From positions 1-47,386 of the forward strand of contig NZ_MJUW02000082.1 in the NCBI RefSeq assembly GCF_001753675.2: DNA of 47,386 bases, given 5' to 3'. Made by a program: the position numbers and the translations under genes. Source of the stretch: Candidatus Brocadia sapporoensis. GTDB lineage: Bacteria; Planctomycetota; Brocadiia; Brocadiales; Brocadiaceae. Shown here one piece after another: positions 18,944-27,625 of this stretch (the stretch's first letter is position 1; each line of letters starts with the position of its first letter). The notes under the pieces are model-generated. The model had not been told where the DNA came from. It worked only from the letters and a program-made list of their open reading frames with translations, and ran no database searches.

Positions 18944-21070
18944 TCATTTTTTAAAATGATTATTGATTTGCTTTACCAAATCACCGCATCTTACCGTAAT
19001 GTCATTCAAAATATCTTTATATTTTTTACATATTAGTTTTAGTTTACTCATCTTGTCTGTCTTGTTCGTGATCTTCCACGTGCCATATTCTTTCTGAAGT
19101 ATTTTGGTTATTTTTGGTAAAACTTTTCTGTGCCGTTTGCCACGTTCGTCTGTCCATTCATCCTCTCGGTCGAAGCTAATAACCGCTTGGTTGTTATCCT
19201 CATCAATATCAATTACTTCGTTTCGAATAGAAACAGTAATATCACGAACACACGAATAATACTTCTGCAACTTCTTTTCCTCTTTTTCTGAAGATATATG
19301 TCCTATTTCTTTTAATGCTTCAATATCCGTCTTTTCCCATGCTTTTTTATACTCCTGTAACCACCTTTGTATTTCATTTTTTATTATTTCTTTCTTGTCT
19401 GGCACCGTTTCTTTAGGATCTCTAATGATGGCATATTTCTGAACTTCATCAACAATTTTATTAAGAGAATTATTGTTCTGGTCCTTTTTTACCGATATAT
19501 GATTGGAACCGTTATCAGTCCGATATTGTGGAGTTAGAACTGATCTTTTGCTGGTGTCGATGTTATAGAATTTGTTGTCTGCATCAATTTTTTTGTTTGA
19601 AAATATTTTTATAGTATCATCCGAAATCGCCTGTTTAGTACCAATATCATTTTTTTGAAATGCATCTGTTTTCTGAAAAGGTGCCTTATAAAGAGGTATG
19701 TTATTCGAGGGAGTATTTTCCGTCTGCCATCGAGGCCAATAAAACTTGTAAAGTGATAAAGGGATTATTAGGGAGATCAGTATCATGACGAGTACCGGGC
19801 GATTGGAATACTTTGCAAACATTGACCTTGTATCGCCTTTCTCATTTTGCAATAACGACCTCAGTTCATCTACGGATCGGGGTCTTTTGTCTTTATTTTT
19901 TTCTAAACATTTAAAAATAATGTATTCAATGTATTTTGGGATTTCTACTTTCTTACCTAACTTCCGGAAAGGAGTCGGTTTTTCATTCAAATGTTTGTTC
20001 ATTAAGACTATTTGGTCCCCATGAAACGGAGTCTCTCCGGTTAACATTTCATACATAATAATTCCCAGAGAATAGATATCCGTCCTTTCATCACATGCGC
20101 CTCTCCATTGTTCGGGTGCCATATAAAGAGGTGTACCTATAATACTCCCGGTGAGAGACACATTGTCATGTGACCAAAGTTTTGCTATTCCAAAATCTAA
20201 AACTTTTACAAAATCATCTAACTCTCCGACCTGAGACAACATGATATTCTGAGGGGTAATATCCCGATGTATGATCTTTTTTGGGTGTTTATGAGCTGCC
20301 GCTATTACATCACACACCTGGAAAATAATATGCAACATTCTTTCCACATTGAATGGCCCATGATCTCTTATAATTTCCTTTAAATTCCTGCCGTGGACAA
20401 ACTCCATTGCCATGTAAATTGTGCCAGTTACATCTCGGTCAAAGTCGTACAGGTGAATAGCATTGGGATGGTGTAATTCACAAATAGTTGCGGCTTCATT
20501 ATAAAATCTTTTAATATCCTGGTGATTATCGCTTAAATTTATATGTAATATTTTCACTGCGACAATATTATCAATATTCAGCATCCTTCTTTTTGCCTTA
20601 TAAATGGTACTCCAGCCCCCAACTGCAATTTTTTCTACAACTTCATATTTTCCGCCTAATAATTTACCGATATAAAAATCGCATGTCTGCTGGTAAAAAG
20701 CAGCCAACGTTTTACCGGATGTTATCGATGTTTGAAGTGTCTCCATCGCACTAATATTTTGATATTCAAAACTTCTGTCACAGTATTTGCAATACATGAC
20801 TTCCTGAAGATCGGCATCCGTTTTTTTGAATTCTTTTTTGCAATGTGGACAGAAAACAATGGTGATCCCAAGAGTCTTTAGGAGGCATCCCCTTTGTTCC
20901 AATGTAATATGCCCGCGTTCTGCCATGACGACATCAAGGCTTTTCCGGGGGTCTTCATCCTCGAAGGTGTCGATAATGCGCTGGCAGGTATACACCTGAT
21001 CGGGCGTTATGAATCCTTCAGAAATGGCAAGATTTCCAAATTCTGTATCTAAATCTAATCTGCTTTCCAT
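18944..21070 (-). CDS. Membrane Ser/Thr protein kinase with zinc ribbon and extracytoplasmic domain
   Basis: A 708-aa eukaryote-like kinase. Residues 1-70 form a helical GNLAISEGFITPDQV domain of the kind found ahead of some secretion-ATPase and planctomycete proteins. A zinc ribbon has CPHC (74-77) and CKYC (94-97). The kinase domain covers about 142-408: Gly-rich IAVGGWSTIYKA, Lys173 (VAVK), HRDITPQN (268-275), DFG (292-294) and APE (318-320). The catalytic-loop Lys of HRDLKPxN is Thr here, a known variant in myxobacteria-like kinases, so activity is likely. One membrane helix (about 426-444), a low-complexity linker, and a C-terminal domain (about 575-680) with an NTF2/SnoaL-like look follow. 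No clear ribosome binding site is seen. Confidence 0.88.
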   Translation of the reverse strand: MESRLDLDTEFGNLAISEGFITPDQVYTCQRIIDTFEDEDPRKSLDVVMAERGHITLEQRGCLLKTLGITIVFCPHCKKEFKKTDADLQEVMYCKYCDRSFEYQNISAMETLQTSITSGKTLAAFYQQTCDFYIGKLLGGKYEVVEKIAVGGWSTIYKAKRRMLNIDNIVAVKILHINLSDNHQDIKRFYNEAATICELHHPNAIHLYDFDRDVTGTIYMAMEFVHGRNLKEIIRDHGPFNVERMLHIIFQVCDVIAAAHKHPKKIIHRDITPQNIMLSQVGELDDFVKVLDFGIAKLWSHDNVSLTGSIIGTPLYMAPEQWRGACDERTDIYSLGIIMYEMLTGETPFHGDQIVLMNKHLNEKPTPFRKLGKKVEIPKYIEYIIFKCLEKNKDKRPRSVDELRSLLQNEKGDTRSMFAKYSNRPVLVMILISLIIPLSLYKFYWPRWQTENTPSNNIPLYKAPFQKTDAFQKNDIGTKQAISDDTIKIFSNKKIDADNKFYNIDTSKRSVLTPQYRTDNGSNHISVKKDQNNNSLNKIVDEVQKYAIIRDPKETVPDKKEIIKNEIQRWLQEYKKAWEKTDIEALKEIGHISSEKEEKKLQKYYSCVRDITVSIRNEVIDIDEDNNQAVISFDREDEWTDERGKRHRKVLPKITKILQKEYGTWKITNKTDKMSKLKLICKKYKDILNDITVRCGDLVKQINNHFKK

Positions 21071-21139
21071 GGCTATTTTCTGGTGAAAAGGTTAATGCGA
21101 GATATAGAATTCAGAGAAATTTAATTAAGACTTGACTAC

Positions 21140-21616
21140 TTAGCCCGGCGTTAGGGTAACATCATTTTGAGTATCTGTAGAAATGATTTCTCGATGTATT
21201 TGTTTCTTGTTTCTTGTCATTTTTTCGTAAATACTTACTACTAAAATAGACAATATAAAAAACATGAAACCGCAACATATCATTCTGACATCTTGCGAAT
21301 TCAGATAGAGAAAGCGAAATTTTTGCCCTATTAGGCTGCCAACCACAAGGCTGATAAGAGGAAGAATGAAAATGAGAAGCATGCCTTTATAAGGAGAATG
21401 TGTGATTGTTTGAAACGTTACCCGCTGCCCTACATGCAATCCAGGAAGTACATCGACTTCAAAAAAATTGCGTTTGTTTCCTGTCTCCACACAACCGCTA
21501 CAACTTTTACATTCCTGTAAATTCTGTTGTATTACCTCCACGGTTGCGCGACCACCATCAATATACTTGATAATCCCATTTTCAACAACCTTTTTTTGCT
21601 TAAACATGTCAGGCAA
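21140..21616 (-). CDS. rseC: RseC/MucC-family positive regulator (SoxR-reducing type)
   Basis: A 158-aa protein with an N-terminal soluble part carrying CKSCSGC and a later Cys (VIQQNLQECKSCSGCVETG). Two membrane helices follow (GMLLIFILPLISLVVGSLIG and MICCGFMFFILSILVVSIY), then a polar tail. This is the RseC layout, known for effects on sigma-E signalling and as part of the Rsx/Rnf-linked SoxR reduction system. The frame can start at TTG 21616 with AAGG close upstream or at ATG 21607. It is 8 nt downstream of the HU gene, so both are probably on one transcript. Confidence 0.8.
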   Translation of the reverse strand: MPDMFKQKKVVENGIIKYIDGGRATVEVIQQNLQECKSCSGCVETGNKRNFFEVDVLPGLHVGQRVTFQTITHSPYKGMLLIFILPLISLVVGSLIGQKFRFLYLNSQDVRMICCGFMFFILSILVVSIYEKMTRNKKQIHREIISTDTQNDVTLTPG

Positions 21617-21624
21617 CCACTACC

Positions 21625-21942
21625 TTAAGCCCCTTGGGAAGGTTGTTGTGCCTGGGTGGGATTACCAACCTTTTCCCGCATCAATTTCCCAACTTTGAAT
21701 ACTACTACATTTTTTGCCGGTACAAAAGCCACCTCACCGGTCCGCGGATTCCTTGCCTTTCGTGCTGCACGTTGCCGTATTTCGAAAACCCCAAAATCAC
21801 GTAATTCAATACGATTGCCTTGCGCAAGCTCACTAATAATCTCATCCAAAAACATTTGGATTGTTTTCTTTACGACCATGTGGGTATTATCTGTTCTTCG
21901 GGCAATTTTCTCGCATAGATCCCTTTTTGTCGTTGTTTGCAT
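21625..21942 (-). CDS. HU/IHF-family DNA-binding protein
   Basis: A 105-aa histone-like protein. The fold is standard: two N-terminal helices (KRDLCEKIARRTDNTHMVVKKTIQMFLDEI), ELRDFGVFEIRQRAARKARNPRTGE with the beta arm and NPRTG tip, then VVFKVGKLMREKV. A Gln/Pro tail adds about 12 residues. It bends or compacts DNA and could be HU or IHF; sequence alone does not decide. AAGGAG precedes the ATG. Promoter at 22108-22136, with a 165-nt leader. Confidence 0.93.
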   Translation of the reverse strand: MQTTTKRDLCEKIARRTDNTHMVVKKTIQMFLDEIISELAQGNRIELRDFGVFEIRQRAARKARNPRTGEVAFVPAKNVVVFKVGKLMREKVGNPTQAQQPSQGA

Positions 21943-22023
21943 TACAATTCTCCTTTTCTAACTATGGAATATGTTGGTGGTAGCCTTGTGGAAATCAGTA
22001 TGGTTGGCAAATTAAAGTAAAAT

Positions 22024-22034
22024 ATCACCTCCTT
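22024..22034 (-). promoter_or_regulatory. Orphan perfect Shine-Dalgarno in the HU leader
   Basis: AAGGAGGTGAT, a full complement of the 16S rRNA 3' end, lies about 80 nt ahead of the HU start with no ATG at a proper distance. A frame GTG-ATA-TTT overlaps it and runs 28 codons to a TAATG that overlaps the HU start codon. This could be a leader peptide, a ribosome standby site or chance. Confidence 0.3.
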
Positions 22035-22107
22035 GTTTCAGAAAAAAAGAAAAATCTTTGCTTGTCTTAACTAACTTCTAGGCATGATGTTTATGATTAG
22101 TTGCGAC

Positions 22108-22136
22108 ATATTATCAATTCAAAAGATTAATGTCAA
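22108..22136 (-). promoter_or_regulatory. Strong sigma70-type promoter of the HU-rseC unit
   Basis: Minus strand TTGACA (22136-22131), a 17-nt spacer, then TATAAT-like TAATAT (22113-22108). Spacing is optimal. It faces away from the rpmH promoter, so the spacer 21943-22303 is a divergent control region. Confidence 0.65.
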
Positions 22137-22211
22137 TACGATTTTAACACTTTTCAGGATCTAAATTTAAGATATAAAAAGCATCATGGCTTAATAGCCT
22201 TTTAAAATATC

Positions 22212-22239
22212 TTGACAAAAAATTAATAAATATTATATT
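22212..22239 (+). promoter_or_regulatory. Promoter of rpmH
   Basis: TTGACA (22212-22217), a 16-nt spacer, then TATATT (22234-22239), 65 nt before the rpmH start. Near consensus, as expected for a ribosomal protein gene. Confidence 0.65.
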
Positions 22240-22303
22240 GTACACTCATACGATCGAGTTTTTTAATTGAGCCGCTTAAAAAATTTTAAGGAGTTAGAAA
22301 AGT

Positions 22304-22441
22304 ATGAAAGTAAATATTAGAAAAAGTTCTATAAAACATAAAAAAATGTGTGGCTTCCGAAAAAGAATGCGCACAAAGGGTGGGCGTGCGATCATAAAGA
22401 GAAGAAGGAGAATTGGCAGAAGGCCGCTCCTCGATGTTTAA
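22304..22441 (+). CDS. rpmH: 50S ribosomal protein bL34
   Basis: A 45-aa, very basic protein. It has the L34 pattern HKKMCGFRKRMRTKGGRAIIKRRRRIGR, matching the family's KRKRxHGFRxRMxTKxGRxVLxxRRxKGR. The first residues (MKVNIRKSS) differ from the usual MKRTFQPS. It is shorter than common annotation cut-offs. AAGGAG lies 10 nt before the ATG. It is not next to rnpA or dnaA, its usual neighbours, and stands alone between its promoter and a terminator. Confidence 0.92.
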   Translation: MKVNIRKSSIKHKKMCGFRKRMRTKGGRAIIKRRRRIGRRPLLDV

Positions 22442-22451
22442 TATCAAACAT

Positions 22452-22495
22452 AAAAAGACCTTACATATGATTCTAAAAATATGTAAGGTCTTTTT
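22452..22495. terminator. Bidirectional terminator between rpmH and the ferredoxin gene
   Basis: AAAAAGACCTTACATA (22452-22467) pairs perfectly with its complement at 22480-22495, a 16-bp stem with a 12-nt loop. A-run and T-run flanks make it usable from both sides, and it lies between the convergent stops of rpmH (22441) and ferredoxin (22513). Confidence 0.85.
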
Positions 22496-22512
22496 GTTTT
22501 CCTGCAGCTTAA

Positions 22513-22701
22513 TTAATCGATAATTACAATCGCTTCTACTGGGCACTCTTCGGCAGCCTGTCTGCAAAGGTCTTCATTTTCAGAAGATACATCAGCATCT
22601 TTTGCTTCAGCAACATCCCCCTTCATATAGAAAACATCTGGACACGTTTGTACACATAGTTCACAGCCCGTGCAAATATCAGGATCTACTTTTGCTCGCA
22701 T
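22513..22701 (-). CDS. Single-cluster [4Fe-4S] ferredoxin
   Basis: A 62-aa electron carrier. Cys10, Cys13, Cys16 (CTGCELC) and Cys53 (ECPVEAI) would bind one [4Fe-4S] cluster. Cys20 and Cys46 could form the disulfide that replaces the second cluster in Thermotoga-type ferredoxins. The middle is acidic. Length is typical. AAGGAG lies 9 nt upstream. It is a lone gene with no partner oxidoreductase beside it. Confidence 0.92.
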   Translation of the reverse strand: MRAKVDPDICTGCELCVQTCPDVFYMKGDVAEAKDADVSSENEDLCRQAAEECPVEAIVIID

Positions 22702-22815
22702 AATCAGTCTCCTTATTCTTCATTTCTTAAAACGTATTAAATTCTCATGAAAAATGAACATGTCAAATATTGCTGCTAACCCCTCCTTTCCTCGGAAATT
22801 ATAAATGATTTAGAA

Positions 22816-23196
22816 TTAAAACTCAACAAACATTTTAAGTGTTAAAACCCGATCCGGTGCTTCTTTAATGCCTTCTATGCCAACATTCATTGGATATGCC
22901 GCGGCAGTCTTGTCTGGCAGCCTTTTTTTAAACAGAATAAATCATGCTCTTGGCTACGCCGTTCCCGGCGTGGGTATACTTTATTTCACAGATGCCAATC
23001 CTGTTATCAGCATTCCTGCAATTCTTCAGAGAGTAGCTTTGTTGGCTGCCATCACAACCGTTTTTCTGAGCACGTCTATGAGTTCAGTTTTTATACGACC
23101 TGCGATAGGAATGTCCCCTGTCGGTTCTTTTTTCGATTGCCGTGGAGAGGTTGCGGACATTAGGCCTGAATCAATGCTTACCTGTAAAGGATGCCT
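22816..23196 (-). pseudogene. Possible decayed coding remnant between ferredoxin and rlmN
   Basis: This 0.4-kb stretch has coding-like composition but no sound gene. Minus-strand reading gives broken pieces separated by stops. The last one ends in VLTLKMFVEF followed by TAA, which looks like the final beta strand of an outer-membrane protein (alternating hydrophobics, terminal Phe). The plus strand has a 127-codon frame (22868-23251) with no ribosome binding site that runs into rlmN. I favour a relic of an exported protein gene, weakly. Confidence 0.22.
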
Positions 23197-24294
23197 TCAC
23201 TTATTTTTTCCCACCAGTTTATTTAACAAAATATCCCCTCCTTTTCCATGAAATTTTTCCTTCTGCAAACGAAGCTGACCACATGCCGCATTGATGTGAT
23301 TGCCTTTTTTTTTCCGAATAGTAACAACAAGACCGTGTTTTTGTAATATATTACAAAATATTTCAATTGCTCCCTCGGAAGGCGGCCTCCAGTGAAATTC
23401 TTCGACGGGATTTACCGGGAGAACGTTAATATTGCATTGCATACCCTTGAGCAACTGTGCAAGAGACTCAGCATCCTGTTTCGATGCATTGATACCATTG
23501 ATCAGGATATATTCAAAACTGACGTCCCTTCCTGTAATTTCAAAATATTCCCAGGCGGCAGCAATAAGGTTCTTTATTCCTGTGTTCTTATTCATGGGGA
23601 TAATCTTTGACCTTGTAATATCATCAGATGCGTGGAGGGATATTGCAAGATTTATCTTGAGCCGTTCCTGTGCCAGCCGGCGTATGCCGTCAACAATGCC
23701 AACCGTCGAAATAGTAATATGACGCGCACCAATCCCCAATCCCCATTCAGCATTCATAATTCTTACGGACTTGACCACATTATCATAATTTGCAAGCGGT
23801 TCGCCAATACCCATGAAGACGACATTTGTAAGATGCTCGCCGGAAAGAAGATGGTTTTTCACATGAAGGATTTGCTCAACAATTTCACCGGCGGTAAGGT
23901 TTCTTTTCAGACCAAGGAGACCGCTTGCACAGAATTGACATGCCATGGCACATCCTACCTGAGTTGAGACACATGCTGTAATCCTTTTGCCCTCTCTTAA
24001 AAGGACACACTCGATTATATTCCCATCGTATAAATGAATTAACAATTTCTCGGTGTCATATCCAGTTTGTGTAACGGAATCAACTCTCGTTTGTAAAACC
24101 TGACACTGTTCAGCAAGTTGTTTTTGAAAATTTTTGGACAAATTCGTCATCTGGTCGAAGATCGTTGCTCCTTTTTCGTAAACCCAGGAAAGTATTTGCT
24201 TTGCCCGGTAGGCAGGCTCACCCAAATTGTTGCACAATGCCGTTATTTCAGCCAACGACATATCGGTAATTGAATGATTCTCTGTTTTTTCCAT
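23197..24294 (-). CDS. rlmN: Dual-specificity 23S rRNA/tRNA methyltransferase RlmN
   Basis: A radical-SAM enzyme that methylates C2 of A2503 in 23S rRNA and A37 in some tRNAs. The cluster motif is CAMACQFC (CxxxCxxC). GIGEPLANYDNV, the SAM-binding ISTVGIV and the C-terminal NAACGQL with its catalytic Cys are present. The N-terminal helical domain (AEITALCNNLGEPAYRAKQI) is normal. I use the ATG at 24294 (365 aa); a TTG 10 codons upstream with AGAGGT before it is an alternative. The tail GKGGDILLNKLVGKNK is slightly long. Confidence 0.94.
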   Translation of the reverse strand: MEKTENHSITDMSLAEITALCNNLGEPAYRAKQILSWVYEKGATIFDQMTNLSKNFQKQLAEQCQVLQTRVDSVTQTGYDTEKLLIHLYDGNIIECVLLREGKRITACVSTQVGCAMACQFCASGLLGLKRNLTAGEIVEQILHVKNHLLSGEHLTNVVFMGIGEPLANYDNVVKSVRIMNAEWGLGIGARHITISTVGIVDGIRRLAQERLKINLAISLHASDDITRSKIIPMNKNTGIKNLIAAAWEYFEITGRDVSFEYILINGINASKQDAESLAQLLKGMQCNINVLPVNPVEEFHWRPPSEGAIEIFCNILQKHGLVVTIRKKKGNHINAACGQLRLQKEKFHGKGGDILLNKLVGKNK

Positions 24295-24430
24295 AATAAT
24301 ATTTTGCTCTTGTATCAATGACAATTTCGGGGTACCTCTTTACGAAAATCCATATTCCATCCTGCTTGAAAATAACAAATCAAAGATTTAATATTCAAAT
24401 AATATAGTATAGCACCCAAATTCCGCAGAG

Positions 24431-24451
24431 GATTTTCGTTAGACGAAAATC
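24431..24451. promoter_or_regulatory. Inverted repeat upstream of rlmN
   Basis: GATTTTCGT-TAG-ACGAAAATC, 9-bp perfect arms. On the minus strand it is followed after 19 nt by TGCTATACT, which looks like an extended -10 element. It could be an operator or activator site for rlmN, or the stem of a short relic element. Confidence 0.3.
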
Positions 24452-24593
24452 GACCTCCAGCAATAGCTTTACCCAACAAAAATCAATGATAAACTTTAAT
24501 TTTTTGTGGTTTCCTTGTTACCCAGCGCTGTATTTATTAATACTCAGACGTGGTCAAGTTGTTCCCATTCATCTGGTTTGTACACCCTTCTAT

Positions 24594-24818
24594 TTAGGTC
24601 TCACAACTTGCTCTATTTCCATACAAACTATGAGCTTCTACCGGACATACCCTCCTGGTTGTAACATAACAGAAATGCTTATGTAAACGAAACCAGCGAT
24701 GCAATATCTCTTTCGTCTCCGTCACAAACGTTATTACGGGATGATACGATTTCTGTCTCCTCGTTTTTAAAGGTAACAGCCGGGAACAGCCCTGCATACA
24801 CCATTTATCCCTTCCCAC
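24594..24818 (-). pseudogene. Probable relic of an IS1380-type transposase
   Basis: A 74-codon minus-strand frame contains RQKSYHPVITFVTETKEILHRWFR, which resembles the start of the DDE region in IS1380-family transposases (typically RKSYHPL.. F...TKEFLHG.LR). The frame departs from any such sequence on both sides and no inverted repeats or second half are found. I read it as a short decayed piece. The rest of 24295-25093 shows only the inverted repeat at 24431-24451. Confidence 0.35.
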
Positions 24819-25093
24819 ATATCTTCGTCTTGATTTTCGATTGTTTTCCTTCCTCGTTTTGTGCTATATTCTTCATGGAAAAGGCGAACCGTCTTTTCGG
24901 TATTTTTATCTTAAAAGGCCTTGAAATATCCGGGAGATTCTACCACTTTCGGCCTGTTCCTGCAACAATACTCTGCCATGTTTGCAGGATTTAAGCATAA
25001 ATATTTCAAAAGAAAGCACCTTGCCACACAAAACTGGAAGACCTATTTCTAACTAAAGGAAATAAATCTGACCAAAAAAAGGGATGGTTTTGC

Positions 25094-26557
25094 ATGACCA
25101 TTGAAAACATTTTATTACTGATTGCAGTGCTGATATTTGTGAGCGTTATTTCGAGCAAACTTTCTGATAAGTTCGGAATTCCTATCTTGTTGCTGTTTTT
25201 GACAATCGGGATGCTTGCAGGTTCAGAAGGAATAGGAGGCATATATTTTGATAATGCGCAGTTAGCCAAGTCTATTGGTGTTGTAGCCCTCATCTTTATT
25301 ATTTTTTCCGGAGGGTTTGATACCAAATGGAAGGACACCAAATCGGTTATTTTGCCCGGGGCCGTTCTTTCGACGGCAGGGGTTTTAATGACGGCAATCT
25401 TTACGGGGCTCTTCGCCGTTTATATCCTGAAATTTTCTCTCATGGAAGGAATGCTGCTTGGCTCCATAGTTTCTTCGACGGATGCTCCCGCTGTATTCAG
25501 CATTTTAAGGTCTAAACGAATAAGTCTGAAGCCGCCTTTAAAGCCACTGCTTGAGTTTGAATCTGGCAGCAATGACCCGATGGCCATTTTTTTAACGATC
25601 GGATTTATCAGTGTTTTGACGGTGAAAAATGTGGGCGTTATCGCTTTGATTCCCAAATTTATGCTGGATATGAGTGTGGGAGCCCTCATAGGCTATTTTA
25701 TGTCGAAATTTATTCTGTTCTTCATTATTCGTTTGAAACTGGGATATGAGGGACTCTATCCGGTAATGATGATTTCATTCGTGCTTTTGACGTACGTGAT
25801 TGCATTTTTTCTGAATGGTAACGGAATTCTTGCTGTATATGTTGCCGGTCTGATGCTGGGAAAGTCAGAGTTTCCAAATAAAAAGATGATCATAAGATTT
25901 CACGATGGTTTGGCCTGGCTTGCTCAAATTGTAATGTTTGTCACATTGGGCTTACTTGTTTTTCCTTCGCATATAGCACCCCTGATAGGGGCGGGGTTTT
26001 TGCTAACGTTTCTTCTCATGGTGATTGCCCGGCCGGTTAGCGTATTGTTATGTTTGTTGCCGTTTAAGATGGATATGCGAAAGAAAGTTATGGTAGCCTG
26101 GGTTGGTCTTCGTGGATCGGTTCCGATTATTCTGGCAACATTTCCGTTTGTGGCAGGTATCCCACAAGCAGATACGATCTTTAATATCGTCTTTTTTGTC
26201 GTTATTATGTCAGTTTTTATCCAGGGAACGTCAATTCCGATCCTTTCCAAAATATTGAAGCTGGGCGTTCCCCTGGCCAACCAGACGAATTACCCCATTG
26301 AATTCGAAAAAACAGCGGCTCTCGATGCCGAAATGATAGATGTTATTGTTCCATTTGACTCAGAGGTCGTGGGGAAAATGATTGGCGATTTAGACATTCC
26401 CGAGAAATGCCTTATCATGCTTATTGGCAGAGGAGGTAAATTTGTTATACCATCAGGAGATATAATCATAGAAAGTGGTGATGTTTTGCTGGTATTAGCA
26501 AATAAGGCCGATTTTTTGGCCTTTCAACAAACGCTGTCGCGTCTTAAAAAAGAATGA
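25094..26557 (+). CDS. CPA1-type K+(Na+)/H+ antiporter, NhaP2/CvrA-like
   Basis: A 487-aa transporter. It has about 12-13 membrane helices, including GIPILLLFLTIGMLAGSEG and the ion-site region SSTDAPAVFSIL followed by ESGSNDPMA. A TrkA-C/RCK-C-type domain lies at the C-terminus (about residues 405-485, VIVPFDSEVVGKMIGDLDIPEKCLIMLIGRGG). This architecture is that of NhaP2, which exchanges cytoplasmic K+ or Na+ for H+; the C-terminal domain may sense a ligand. A plausible AAGGGATGG site precedes the ATG. The K+ channel downstream suggests a shared role in K+ balance. Confidence 0.88.
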   Translation: MTIENILLLIAVLIFVSVISSKLSDKFGIPILLLFLTIGMLAGSEGIGGIYFDNAQLAKSIGVVALIFIIFSGGFDTKWKDTKSVILPGAVLSTAGVLMTAIFTGLFAVYILKFSLMEGMLLGSIVSSTDAPAVFSILRSKRISLKPPLKPLLEFESGSNDPMAIFLTIGFISVLTVKNVGVIALIPKFMLDMSVGALIGYFMSKFILFFIIRLKLGYEGLYPVMMISFVLLTYVIAFFLNGNGILAVYVAGLMLGKSEFPNKKMIIRFHDGLAWLAQIVMFVTLGLLVFPSHIAPLIGAGFLLTFLLMVIARPVSVLLCLLPFKMDMRKKVMVAWVGLRGSVPIILATFPFVAGIPQADTIFNIVFFVVIMSVFIQGTSIPILSKILKLGVPLANQTNYPIEFEKTAALDAEMIDVIVPFDSEVVGKMIGDLDIPEKCLIMLIGRGGKFVIPSGDIIIESGDVLLVLANKADFLAFQQTLSRLKKE

Positions 26558-26696
26558 AGAAAAATGTTCTAAAAACCCTTAAGTCTTTTATGATGTTGAC
26601 AGCATGTCATTTAGCGCCTGGTGCATTCAATCAAACTGTAAGAAGGCATTAAAATATGCACAAATATTAGATTTTTTTCTATGATCAGAGAAAAAA

Positions 26697-27527
26697 ATGA
26701 TACAAAAAACAAAAAACAGAATATCGAATATTTTAAATGAGACGTCAGAAGATGATGCATCCGCCAGAGTGTTCAATGTGTGCATTATAACATTGATTTT
26801 ACTTAACGTATTTGTCGCCATTATGGAAACAGTGGAAGGCTTTTCATCCCGATACCAGATCTTATTTAAGATGTTTGAAACATTTTCTATAATAATATTT
26901 ACTCTTGAATATTTTTTACGCCTGTGGACCTGTACTGCTGATGGCAGATTTAAGAGCGCTGTTGGAGGAAGAGTCCGATATGCAGTAACTCCTTTTGCTC
27001 TCGTGGATTTGATGGCTATTTTACCCTTTTATTTACCCATGATACTTCCCTGTGATTTACGTATTATAAGGGCATTACGGCTCTTCAGGTTACTCCGAAT
27101 CTTAAAAATGGGGCGATATTCCGAGTCTCTGCGGACACTGGAAAACGTACTGAAGGAAAAAAAGGAGGAACTCCTTATAGCATTATTTACGGTATTGATT
27201 CTGTTGGTAGTTGCCTCAAGCCTCATATACTTTGTTGAAAATACCGTCCAACCCGAGTCATTCTCCAGTATTCCGGCGACCATGTGGTGGGGCGTGGCCA
27301 CCTTAACCACCGTTGGCTATGGTGATATTTATCCGATAACTCCCCTGGGAAAGTTTTTTGGTGCAATAGTAGCTATTCTGGGGGTTGGAATAATTGCAAT
27401 ACCCGCAGGAATTCTGACCTCTGGTTTCACCAGAGAAATTCAGAGAAAGCATGGTAAAAGAGATTTGTGCCCACACTGTGGGAAAGATATAAGTGAACCA
27501 CCGGAAAGGTCTCAGAACACTGAATAG
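26697..27527 (+). CDS. Voltage-gated-type potassium channel
   Basis: A 276-aa six-helix channel. S1-S3 lie in the first 120 residues. S4 carries spaced arginines (DLRIIRALRLFRLLRILKMGR), followed by the S4-S5 linker, S5 and the pore TMWWGVATLTTVGYGDIYP with the K+ filter TVGYGD, then S6 (GAIVAILGVGIIAIPAGIL). The C-terminal tail is short and ends with CPHCGKDI, a half zinc knuckle that might pair between subunits. It follows the antiporter by 139 nt. No strong ribosome binding site is seen. Confidence 0.92.
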   Translation: MIQKTKNRISNILNETSEDDASARVFNVCIITLILLNVFVAIMETVEGFSSRYQILFKMFETFSIIIFTLEYFLRLWTCTADGRFKSAVGGRVRYAVTPFALVDLMAILPFYLPMILPCDLRIIRALRLFRLLRILKMGRYSESLRTLENVLKEKKEELLIALFTVLILLVVASSLIYFVENTVQPESFSSIPATMWWGVATLTTVGYGDIYPITPLGKFFGAIVAILGVGIIAIPAGILTSGFTREIQRKHGKRDLCPHCGKDISEPPERSQNTE

Positions 27528-27625
27528 GTGAATTTATCGGATGAACTACATGATAGAAAAGTATTTGCGGACAAGTTTTTGCGGAAACGGTCTTTCAGGG
27601 AATTATCAGCGAAACAATTCTGCTT

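Noticed and set aside
22868-23251. 127-codon plus-strand frame between ferredoxin and rlmN
   Set aside because: No ribosome binding site or promoter, overlaps the end of rlmN, and has an odd composition; more likely antisense of decayed sequence.
24486-24686. 66-codon plus-strand frame
   Set aside because: No ribosome binding site; partly opposite the transposase-like relic.
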